DNA from: Sphingobacteriales bacterium
Lineage (GTDB): Bacteria; Bacteroidota; Bacteroidia; Chitinophagales; UBA2359
Direction: 5' to 3'
Assembly (NCBI GenBank): GCA_016700115.1
Contig: CP064999.1
Coordinates: 4,526,001 to 4,590,000, forward strand
Length of the DNA stretch: 64,000 bases
Both the position numbers and the translations under genes were made by a program. The notes under the pieces are model-generated. The model searched no databases, was not told the origin of the DNA, and saw only the letters and a list, made by a program, of their open reading frames with translations. Position 1 is the first letter of the stretch, and every line of letters starts with the position of its first letter. Of the stretch, positions 27,969 through 37,000 are shown piece after piece.

Positions 27969-28442
27969 ATGCGATTCATATTTCAGGGCGTTTTGTTTAC
28001 TTTAATACTCTTCACCGTATCCTGTAACTCAAACAGGCTTTACCATCGGGTTATAAAAGTTCCTGAAACTGTTTGGAACAACGGTGACAGATACAGGTTT
28101 GTGATTCCAGTTAATAAAGAAACAGAAAAAACAAATTTGCACTTGTTTTTGAGATATGCTTCCGCTTTTCAATATAGCGAGTTTGAGGTTAAATTTTTGA
28201 TTTATGCGCCTGATAAATCTCTTGTGGCAGAAGAAACCTCCAAACTTTCTATAAGAACCCAAGAAGGCGAACTTACAGGAGATGGATTAGGTAATATCTG
28301 GGATAAAGAATTTACCTTGTTAGAAAATACGGATATTTTTAAACAACCCGGAAAATACACCTTTGAAATCAGCCATTTAATGCCCGAAGCACAAGTATTT
28401 TTTATCAGTGAAATCGGCATTTCTCTATATCGGGCTGAGTAA
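27969..28442 (+). CDS. gldH: gliding motility lipoprotein GldH
   Basis: 157 residues from the ATG at 27969, chosen because it gives a clean lipoprotein signal (MRFIFQGVLFTLILFTVSC) with lipobox Cys. The mature protein has the GldH layout: a YHRVIKVPETVWNNGD start, a pair of beta-sandwich strands (LHLFLRYASAFQYSEFEVKF), a GDGLGNIWD motif and a closing segment ending FFISEIGISLYRAE. GldH is required for gliding and T9SS function in Flavobacterium johnsoniae. Its presence supports a Bacteroidota host able to use type IX secretion. Confidence 0.85.
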   Translation: MRFIFQGVLFTLILFTVSCNSNRLYHRVIKVPETVWNNGDRYRFVIPVNKETEKTNLHLFLRYASAFQYSEFEVKFLIYAPDKSLVAEETSKLSIRTQEGELTGDGLGNIWDKEFTLLENTDIFKQPGKYTFEISHLMPEAQVFFISEIGISLYRAE

Positions 28443-28488
28443 AATATAAGAAATATCAACAAAACAGAGAGCTTATCGCAGAGAAGTA

Positions 28489-29115
28489 CTAAATTGAATC
28501 CAATAATTCCTGCTTTTTAGCTTTAAATTCTTCATCGGAAATAAACCCTTGTTCATTAAGACCCCCCAGTTCTTTGATTAATTCCAGTGTTTCTAATTTG
28601 TGAATATGCGATTTTAAAACTTTGAGTTTTTCTAATTCAGAGTCTTTTTGGTCAACAGCAAGTTCATTTTCCAATTGCGCAGCCACTTCCTTACCTGCTT
28701 CAAATTCTGACCCGTACAAAACTTCCGCTTCATCCAAATCAATTTCTTCAGGCGATATACCGGCATCGAAATTATGTAAAAAAACTTTTCCAATGGCATA
28801 AGTGGATGCCCCCGATAAAATAACCGCCGAAACACCACCAATAATAGTACCTATACCGGGAATTGTTTTTAATAAACTTGCCCCCAACCGGGCAAGACTA
28901 TTCCCGGCAATAGCGGTTATTATGTTTTGTGCAACCTGTTTAGAATAAGGTTTTTCATACAAATCACATAACTCTTTCAGCATCCTGATTTGCAGAGTAG
29001 TTAATGCCAAAATATCGGCCATTGGAACAGGAATTATGGCTGTTCCCATTGATAAGATAACATGATGGGTTATTAAATCAGTGGCTTTGCGATGGCGTTT
29101 CTCCTCCTCTGTCAT
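28489..29115 (-). CDS. DUF697-like protein with SHOCT-type C-terminus
   Basis: 208 residues. The first 130 (HHVILSMGTAIIPVPMADIL, LARLGASLLKTIPGIGTIIGG, VILSGASTYAIGKVFLHNF) match the hydrophobic DUF697/YcjF-type region found with dynamin-like or Era-like GTPases. A Glu/Lys-rich coiled segment follows. The last 30 residues (LGGLNEQGFISDEEFKAKKQ) form a SHOCT motif, a short oligomerisation module. Probably membrane associated; no GTPase gene is adjacent. Confidence 0.72.
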   Translation of the reverse strand: MTEEEKRHRKATDLITHHVILSMGTAIIPVPMADILALTTLQIRMLKELCDLYEKPYSKQVAQNIITAIAGNSLARLGASLLKTIPGIGTIIGGVSAVILSGASTYAIGKVFLHNFDAGISPEEIDLDEAEVLYGSEFEAGKEVAAQLENELAVDQKDSELEKLKVLKSHIHKLETLELIKELGGLNEQGFISDEEFKAKKQELLDSI

Positions 29116-29194
29116 AACTTATTCAAATGGTTTGGTTGGTAATAATTGAGTTTTTTTAAACGCTTTGTAAATAACTATTCATAATATAAAAAAA

Positions 29195-29220
29195 GCACCG
29201 GATTTTAAAGAATCCGATGC
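29195..29220 (-). terminator. rho-independent terminator
   Basis: GCACCGGATT and AATCCGATGC form a 10-bp stem with one mismatch around a TTTAAAG-type loop. On the minus strand it is followed by a run of T, so it would terminate the cysteine-rich repeat protein gene at 29264-29842. Confidence 0.75.
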
Positions 29221-29263
29221 TAATTTATTAACACTAAAAAAACTTAAAAACCAAATGGCAATT

Positions 29264-29842
29264 TTAATTTTCTGCTTTTTTGTTTTTGCAACCCGTAGCT
29301 TTGTTTGCACAGCATCCGGATTTTTTTTCAGATGAAACACCGGGAGATTCAATCATTTTCGTGCTTCCTTCTTCGGTATTGTTTTCAACGTTTGCTGAAG
29401 CTTTTTTACCTGCGCAAGCAGCCGGATCACACTTTTTGCCTGAAGCGGCAGTTTTTGAAGCGCAGGTAGTTCCAACTTTAGAAGCATCCCCTTCAGAAAC
29501 GCCGGCAGATTCTACCATTTTAGTGCTGCTTTCATCTGTATTATTTTCAGCACTGGCGGCAGCTTTTTTGGCAGCACATGCAGCAGGATCGCATTTTTTA
29601 CCGGAAGCTGAAGCCTTAGATGCACAAGAAGTACCGGTTTTAGCTGCATCTTCTGAAACACCTGCAGTTTCTACCATTTTAGTGCTGCTTTCGTCTGTAT
29701 TATTTTCAGCACTGGCGGCAGCTTTTTTGGCAGCGCAGGAAGATTTATGATTCTGATCAACATCAGAATATGTTTGTGCAGATACATGGTTGAATGCCAA
29801 TAAAGCAACGGCTAATAATAAAACACTAAAAAATCTTTTCAT
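29264..29842 (-). CDS. secreted cysteine-rich repeat protein
   Basis: 192 residues from ATG 29842, giving a signal peptide (MKRFFSVLLLAVALLAFNHV SAQ). The mature protein is almost entirely three copies of a 53-54-residue repeat. Each contains CAAKKAAASAENNTDESSTK, MVE(S/T)AGVSE and a CASKxxASGKKCDPAA segment; a final shorter unit ends GCCANKATGCKNKK. It carries many paired cysteines and lysines but no catalytic motif. Such compositions are seen in metal-binding or redox-stress proteins, but function is unknown. A strong terminator follows. Confidence 0.8.
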   Translation of the reverse strand: MKRFFSVLLLAVALLAFNHVSAQTYSDVDQNHKSSCAAKKAAASAENNTDESSTKMVETAGVSEDAAKTGTSCASKASASGKKCDPAACAAKKAAASAENNTDESSTKMVESAGVSEGDASKVGTTCASKTAASGKKCDPAACAGKKASANVENNTEEGSTKMIESPGVSSEKKSGCCANKATGCKNKKAEN

Positions 29843-29941
29843 GTTAATTGTTAATTTTAAGTTAAAATTGTAAATCGTTAATATCGCCTGACAAGATAAG
29901 AACAAATTCTGGTTTGTCTGTTTTTTGTGAGTTAAAAATTG

Positions 29942-30511
29942 TTAATAAGGAGATTCACTTTTCCATTTAATGCTACATCCGATACTAGGGTATTGTTTTT
30001 CCTCAATTTTTGTGCCGTTTAATAAAGCATTTAACACCTTTCTGATATCTTCTCCGGTTAATGGGATATTATTTCCGGGTCTTGAACCATCCAAACGTCC
30101 GCGATAAACACAGGTTAAATTATGATCAAATATACTGAAGTCAGGAGTACATACCGCGTGGTAGTCTTTCGCTGTTTGTTGGGTTTCATCAAATAAATAA
30201 GGAAATGGATACTTTAATTCTAATGCTCTCTGACGCATATTTTCCGGACTATCTGCTGGATATTTTTCTACATCATTGCTGTTAATGGCTATGAATGAAA
30301 CACCTAACGGGATATATTCACCGGCAAGTCTAACCAATTCAGGATTTACATGTACGACATAAGGACAATGATTGCAGATGAACATGACCACAGTTGCTAC
30401 TTCTCCTTTTAATTCTTCCAAAGATAATTTTTCTTCACTTACTGTATCGGGAAGATTAAAATCAGGTGCTACAAACCCTAACTCTAATTCTATGGTTTCT
30501 AAGGCAGGCAT
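29942..30511 (-). CDS. thioredoxin-fold protein (AhpC/TSA-type)
   Basis: 189 residues, no signal peptide, so cytoplasmic. The fold starts LELGFVAPDFNLPDT, and MFICNHCPYVVHVNPELVRL carries a CxxC active site (CNHC). YKAHA-like elements and VCTPDFSIFDHN follow, with a cis-Pro in TPDF. It ends PSIGCSIKWK, a conserved GCSIK tail shared with the lipoprotein paralogue at 61116-61784. The reaction is probably thiol-disulfide exchange or peroxide reduction; substrate unknown. Confidence 0.85.
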   Translation of the reverse strand: MPALETIELELGFVAPDFNLPDTVSEEKLSLEELKGEVATVVMFICNHCPYVVHVNPELVRLAGEYIPLGVSFIAINSNDVEKYPADSPENMRQRALELKYPFPYLFDETQQTAKDYHAVCTPDFSIFDHNLTCVYRGRLDGSRPGNNIPLTGEDIRKVLNALLNGTKIEEKQYPSIGCSIKWKSESPY

Positions 30512-30711
30512 TTATATTTATTTTTAAATTAGGTGTAAATTGATCGCTTCATAAATACAAACTCTTTAAGTAATACTTTTGTTTTCAAATTTGAAAGGAA
30601 TTGGATTCCCGGAAACCGAATCCAACAATTTTTAACATTAAAGGATTATTCCGGCATTAAATTTAGCTACTCATAGTTCCAGTAAAACAGTAAACCCATT
30701 AGGTTGTTCAA

Positions 30712-31962
30712 ATGACATTTAAACAATTCGTATTAATTTGTTTTTGTTTCGCTGCCTTTTATCAGGATAGCGGTAATAGTTTGATTGCTCAGACATCTAA
30801 TTCCGGTTTTCGATTTAATGCAAAACATCGCAAATCAGTTAGGATTCCAATTGAAATTCATCACAATTTAATCCTGTTGCCTATCAGGCTGAACAATTCT
30901 ATTGATGTTAACTTCATTGTAGATACAGGCTCACGAACCACAATTTTAACCGAGCCTTTGCTGCTCAATTTGGCCGGAATTTCAAATCAGGGACGTAACA
31001 TTCAAATACAAGGACTTGGGCAGGGTGAATCTATTACAGCACAGATGTTGGAAGGAGTAAAGATGAGTATGACAGGTGTTGAAGGGCAAAACATGCAATT
31101 AGTAGTTCTGCCGTCAAACCTGATTTCATTTTCTGAAATTTTTGGCAAACCGGTCTATGGAATAATTGGGTATGACTTATTCAGCCGTTTTGTTGTAGAA
31201 ATTGATTACAGGCAAAAATACATCAGACTCTACGATCCCAAACACTACAGAAACAAAGGAAATGGAGAGGCCGTTAAATTAAGTTTTAGAAAAGGAAAGC
31301 CTTATTTACAAGTAGCTTTATCCTCAAATAGTACGGATACCACTTCTCTTCAATTGCTTTTAGATACGGGAGCAACTCAGGCACTCACCATTTTTTATCA
31401 AAAACTCTCCTCACCTGAGAAACAAATTGAAGCCTACCTTGGAAGAGGACTAAGCGGGGATATTATGGGAAAACTCGGACGAATAGATCTGCTCAGGCTT
31501 GGAAATTATGAGTTGCGAAATGTGATTACAGGGTTTCCCGATGATGCATCATTGCAGTTTGCAGTTAATCAGATTCATCTTTGGGACGGCAACCTTGGTG
31601 CTGATGCTTTGAGCAGATTTAAAGTAACAATAAACTATCCGAATGAGGAATTGTATTTGGTAAAAAACAAAAATTTTAACAAGCCCTTTGAATACGACCT
31701 TTGTGGAGTACAATTAGAAGCAAGAGCTCCTGAGTTCAAACATATATTTGTCAATTATATCCGCCCGAATTCGCCTGCTGAAAGGGCCGGAATAATGATT
31801 GGAGACGAAGTTATCAGTATAAACGGAGAACCTGTTGCATCTGCTACCTTGGGTGAGTTATACCATAATTTAAATCGTAAAAGCAATGAAAAGGTAAAAA
31901 TACGAATCAGACGCAATGGAAAGTTTCAGACCATCGTATTTTTAGTTGAGGATATTTTATAA
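30712..31962 (+). CDS. secreted retropepsin-like aspartyl protease with PDZ domain
   Basis: 416 residues with an N-terminal secretion signal. Two aspartyl protease-like half-domains follow, each with a D-T-G motif: FIVDTGSRTTILT and LLLDTGATQALT. The C-terminus is a PDZ domain (YIRPNSPAERAGIMIGDEVI, INGEP). Bacteroidota encode many such proteins, probably periplasmic proteases; two DTG motifs in one chain suggest a self-contained dimer-like active site. Substrate unknown. It faces the C-terminal processing protease. Confidence 0.82.
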   Translation: MTFKQFVLICFCFAAFYQDSGNSLIAQTSNSGFRFNAKHRKSVRIPIEIHHNLILLPIRLNNSIDVNFIVDTGSRTTILTEPLLLNLAGISNQGRNIQIQGLGQGESITAQMLEGVKMSMTGVEGQNMQLVVLPSNLISFSEIFGKPVYGIIGYDLFSRFVVEIDYRQKYIRLYDPKHYRNKGNGEAVKLSFRKGKPYLQVALSSNSTDTTSLQLLLDTGATQALTIFYQKLSSPEKQIEAYLGRGLSGDIMGKLGRIDLLRLGNYELRNVITGFPDDASLQFAVNQIHLWDGNLGADALSRFKVTINYPNEELYLVKNKNFNKPFEYDLCGVQLEARAPEFKHIFVNYIRPNSPAERAGIMIGDEVISINGEPVASATLGELYHNLNRKSNEKVKIRIRRNGKFQTIVFLVEDIL

Positions 31963-32170
31963 ATAATACAGAGCATTCATTCAAAATAGTCCATAATTTT
32001 TTACGGTTATTTGCAACAGGTAGTTTAGATACTTGTGTCGGGTTAAAAAGTAAAACAATGCAGGTATCGCTATTTTAAATATTCATGTCTGCCTGAGGTT
32101 AGTTTTCAGTTTGAAGGAAAATAAACTGAATTGGAGCAAACGAAATGAAGAAGAAACAGAGGAAAACAGC

Positions 32171-33859
32171 TCAACGCTGACCTTGTTGTTTATGGTTGGC
32201 AACTCCGTTTGGTTGAGAAGATGAAGTTGTTTGCAATAAAATAAATTCATGCGCTTTTTGAAGTGTTTTGTCAATGTCTTGTGAAACAAAGTAAAAACCT
32301 TCGTAATTCCATTTCTGCTTGGCAATATAGGATTTTATATAATTTTTGAATTCGTGTTCATTTTTCAGAAGTTGTCTTTCATCTAAGAAGCCCAATTTGT
32401 TCTTCACAAAATTTCTGAATTGTCGGTATAAATCCGGGTCAATGTTGTAGTTGTTCCTAAAATCCTGCAGATTATTATATTTGCTGAATTCGGCAGTATG
32501 ATTGCTGTAATAATGATAAGTAAATTCGGGAATTACCCTGCGTACACTCAAAGAAAAAGGATCTAAACCAACCGTATCTAAAGCAATAAAAATATCAGGA
32601 GAAATACCCCCTCCTCCATAGACAGTTCTGCCTTCTACCAACGTGTTGTAAGCGATAGTATCAGTTCGGTAAGACAAATCAGACAGACTATCTTTACCGG
32701 TTAGTTCTCCTTCGGTGTAGCGGGTTTCTAATTCTTCATTATAATGCCGGTACCCGTAATTGTAAGGTTTTTGAATACTGCGTCCAGTTGGTGTATAGTA
32801 TCTGGCAATAGTCAATCTTAAACCGCTACCGCTCGACAAATCGTATTGTTCCTGTACCAATCCTTTGCCGAAAGTTCTTCTGCCTATAACTGTACCACGA
32901 TCCCAATCCTGAACTGCACCCGCAAGAATTTCACTGGCTGAAGCTGAGCCTTCATCTATTAACAAGACTACTTGTCCCGATTCAAACTTTCCGGTACGGC
33001 GAGCGGTTGCGCGATATTCTTTACGCGGATAAGTACGGCCTTCTGTGTAAACCAACAATTTATCTCCGTCAATCAATTCATCTGCAATAGCTACAGCAGA
33101 ATGAAGATAGCCGCCCGGATTTTGACGAAGATCTATAATCAGTTTGCCCATTCCTTTGTCTTGTAATGCAATGAGATTATCCATAAACTCATTATAGGTA
33201 TTGGCACTGAACCGGTTTATTTTGATATATCCAACTTCTTTATCCAACATAAAAGCGGCATCAACACTAACCAAAGGGATGTCTTGCCGGGTAATGGAAT
33301 AGTCAATCCATCTTTGTTCTCCAAACCTGACAATTCTCACGTTAACCTTACTGTTGAGTTCACCTCTTAGTTTTTCGAGTACCATTTTATTGGTAATGCC
33401 AATACCTGCTACATTGGTGTCATTGATTGCTACAATTTTATCGCCCGATAATATTCCGAGTTTATCTGATGGACCTCCGGCAACTGGAGTAACAACTACA
33501 ATTGTATCATCTACAATTGAAAATTCAATGCCGATGCCAACAAAATTGCCTTCGAGCGATTCTGTAACTTCCTGCATATTATCGGCAGCAATATAGTTTG
33601 AATGAGGGTCTAAATCCTGAAGTGCTTGCTCAATCAATCTTTGAATAAAAGCCTGACTGTCAATTGTATCTACATAGCGGCTGTCAATCAAACTAAGAAC
33701 TTCCTGCAATTCAGACAGTTGACCACCTTTTACAACTGACATACGGGGCTTCCCTTTCAAGTTTTCGTAGAGTTTAAATCCAAGTTGCATCCCTAATATT
33801 AATATCAGGGAATAAACTATGGGCATATAAACATTCCAACGACTTTTAGAAGAGTTCAT
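32171..33859 (-). CDS. C-terminal processing protease (S41, CtpA/Prc-type)
   Basis: 562 residues. An N-terminal membrane anchor (YSLILILGMQLGF) precedes a helical cap, a PDZ domain (GGPSDKLGILSGDKIVAIND) and the S41 serine protease domain. The catalytic Ser/Lys dyad is visible in LIDEGSASASEILAGAVQDW and GRRTFGKGLVQEQY. A C-terminal extension of about 150 residues is typical of Bacteroidota Ctp proteins. It degrades or trims envelope proteins in the periplasm; no specific substrate can be named. Confidence 0.93.
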   Translation of the reverse strand: MNSSKSRWNVYMPIVYSLILILGMQLGFKLYENLKGKPRMSVVKGGQLSELQEVLSLIDSRYVDTIDSQAFIQRLIEQALQDLDPHSNYIAADNMQEVTESLEGNFVGIGIEFSIVDDTIVVVTPVAGGPSDKLGILSGDKIVAINDTNVAGIGITNKMVLEKLRGELNSKVNVRIVRFGEQRWIDYSITRQDIPLVSVDAAFMLDKEVGYIKINRFSANTYNEFMDNLIALQDKGMGKLIIDLRQNPGGYLHSAVAIADELIDGDKLLVYTEGRTYPRKEYRATARRTGKFESGQVVLLIDEGSASASEILAGAVQDWDRGTVIGRRTFGKGLVQEQYDLSSGSGLRLTIARYYTPTGRSIQKPYNYGYRHYNEELETRYTEGELTGKDSLSDLSYRTDTIAYNTLVEGRTVYGGGGISPDIFIALDTVGLDPFSLSVRRVIPEFTYHYYSNHTAEFSKYNNLQDFRNNYNIDPDLYRQFRNFVKNKLGFLDERQLLKNEHEFKNYIKSYIAKQKWNYEGFYFVSQDIDKTLQKAHEFILLQTTSSSQPNGVANHKQQGQR

Positions 33860-34039
33860 AAAATACTGATTGTATCAAAATAATAGTCTTAATAATACTT
33901 TTACCCGTCTTTAGGTTCTATTTCAGTTTCTTAATTTTATAGCCATTAAATGTCAGCCCTTTTAGTTGAAATAAGTTCCAAACATGTTAAGGTTTTGAAT
34001 TTCTCTTCAAATCCCGTGTTTTTGATTCTATTTTCAACT

Positions 34040-37000
34040 TTAATATCTAACTAATGAAAGTCCGATTGATCCGGCCCGTAGGTTATACAAGATAAAATCG
34101 TTTATTTCAACCTGCCCATCCAGATTAAAGTCAGCATTAAAATACCCGTTATTTTGTCCATTTTGAATGATGAAGATATTATAATCCTGATAATTCACTA
34201 CCCCATTTGAATTTGCATCGGAAGCGCGAAGTCCATAGAGTCCGTTACCCAAATTTGCCAACTGATCTGCTCCATTGCGAACATTTGCCGGAATTGTGAA
34301 ATTATAGGGAGTATTTGTGTTGGGCAAAACAATAGTATTATTTCCGACAACTGCGACATGATTTCGATGCCTGACCAAAAGGCGATAAGAATTGCCGGCA
34401 GAAAGACCGGATGTAAATACAATACCATTCGATCCGTCCGTATTCAGAATTACTCCATCGTTTTGCAAAAGCGCTGCTTTTCGAGCTATCAAATTATCGG
34501 AAGGATCAAGTACGTAAATCAACACCCAATCCACCACGTCAGACGGAAAACTAACTATACTTTCCGTTCCGCTATAATTCCATGGACTCGCATTAAAAGG
34601 TTGGTTAAAAGGAAGCAAGTTATTTGAATTCAAAATGGTGTTCATGTTTTGATTCACATTGTTAAAAGCCCCTTCGAGCAGTAATATCGCTTCAACTCTA
34701 ACTCCTGCCGATATACTTCCACTAATGTTGACATTATCTACAAACAGATTATTACCATACCCATTCAATCCAACAAAACGCAATAGAACAGAATTTCCAA
34801 CATAAGCACTTAGGTCAACAATTTCATTTCGCCATTGTGAACAATCAGTTGGGCTAAAAGAAGTGGATATGTCCGGAGCAGTGGCTAATGTGTTTCCACT
34901 TTTGTTGTAAATTGTCGTATAGTTTTGCCCGCAATCGGTAGATATTTGCACTTGAAGCCCATCAAAAAAGGAATCATTATACCGTGCATAAGCCACATCG
35001 AAAGATAATCCGGCACTACCTACCCCATTCAGGTTGATGAGCGGAGTAACCAAATAATCCTGCTGACCTTGATTGGGGTAATTAAAAAAATTGAGAAATG
35101 CGGCGTGTAAATAACAGGGCGTGGTTTGAAGCCCCCAGGTAAGATTTCCATCAGGATTTTGAAGTGTCCATCCGGTTGGAGGGAAACCTGCGCTAAAGTC
35201 GTGATTATAAGGCAAACCAACCTGTGGAATAACAGTTACGGCAGAAATATTGGATGGTGCAGATGCACAGGCATTGTTAAAATATGCCTGAACCGTATAA
35301 TTGCCGGTTTCAGTAACCATAAGTGTAGCATTGTTTTGTCCCGGAATAGTTACTCCGTTTTTTAACCATCTGTAACTATGAAACGGAAACATCGGATTTA
35401 AAGCTGATGCTGTCAGTAAAGCAGAATTGCCTTCGCATAGTGTTATTGTTTCAGGCACAATGCTTAAAGCTGAAGGTGGCGTTTCTGTAAGGCTGATTGT
35501 GTTGGATTGAGCAGTAACACATTCTCCATTCACCAAAACAACCGTAAAATTGCCTCCGGATTCAGGATAAAAACTCTGATTGATTGCACCAAAAACCGGA
35601 TTGCTGTTTTGATACCATTGATAACCATAGCCCGGAAATCCTCCGGGAAGCGCTGATGCTGTCAACTGAATATTGCCCATACATAAGTTTGTGTTGGAAG
35701 GCGGGGTTATTGTTGGAGCCGGTGGTAAAGCACAAGATGCTCCCGGTTCAACTGTTACAAGCACAAAATTTGAGCTTAGTTGACCACAATAAACCAAAAA
35801 GTCCAAATTGTTTTGAAGGGTTTGTTGAGACATCCCTATCAATACGTTCAGATTTGGAATAGTGGCTGTTTGATATGAAAACCCATAAACATGGTAGTTT
35901 GCAGGAGTAAATGTATTGGAATCCGACAAATCAGAACTGCCATTGATGCCTGTTATCAATCCGGTTCCGTTGTTAACCATGATATAAGTATAGGCATATC
36001 CTGCCGGAGGTGAAGGAATTCCGTTATAAACCCCTCCCCCACCCGGAGGAGTAAAATTAATGGTGTAATTTGAAGGAAGGGTTGCCGGTAAGGAAGCATT
36101 AAAAGTGCTTAATACAAAGGTATAATTAATGTTAGCAGCTAAAGCAACGTTTAATGTCGAAGAATTTATTGTAGTCGAGGTATTATAACTCGATGCAATC
36201 CAGTTGGTACAGGGAGATTGTGGGTTATAAGCTCCATTGTAAACGTGCATCACTATAAAAGAACTTGTTCCTCCTGCGCGGGTAAAGGTGTAATTGCCGC
36301 TCACACTTACCATAAATGGATAGGAATCAAAACGGGTGGCATTTCCGGGAAATGAAGTACAAACTCCACTCCCATTATTGGCAGGTAAATATGACTGAGA
36401 ATCAGAAGTTGACAAATTACCACTAAAATTTGGGTACGCGCTTCCATACGTTGGAGTAAGACTTAAATCTAAGGCGGGTGTACCGGCAGGTGAAGTAACA
36501 GAGGTTGTAGGTGTAACAGATGCTGCATTGGCAGCACAAGGAGAACTTATAGTGATTGGTGCATTATTGATATCAAAAAAGATATTATTAGCACATTTTA
36601 CCTTCACCCTTCCAACTGTTGTGGGAAAACTCGGAATGACAAATGTTTGAGTTCCATCATTGGGTGTATTTGTTGCCAATGAATATGGAAAAGTTTGCCC
36701 GGCATTGGTCGAAAACAAAATATCAACATTGGCACAACTGACCGGTGCAGATGTAGTATTTGCTACATCCCAGGTTACGGTTGCCGTATTTGTTCCATTT
36801 GCATTCCAGGTTGTCGGACTGTTTTGAGAGGTTACGGTAAATGGGCCGCTCGTATTGCTAACCGTTACAGATGTTGCATCGCAGTCAAATGCTCCACCTA
36901 AGGGATTATTGTCCCTGACTGTTAATCGCATATTAATGGTTCTGCTCACATTTGGCAGGATTTCACCGATTGTTTGTGTGTTGTTCAGCAAATCACTCAA

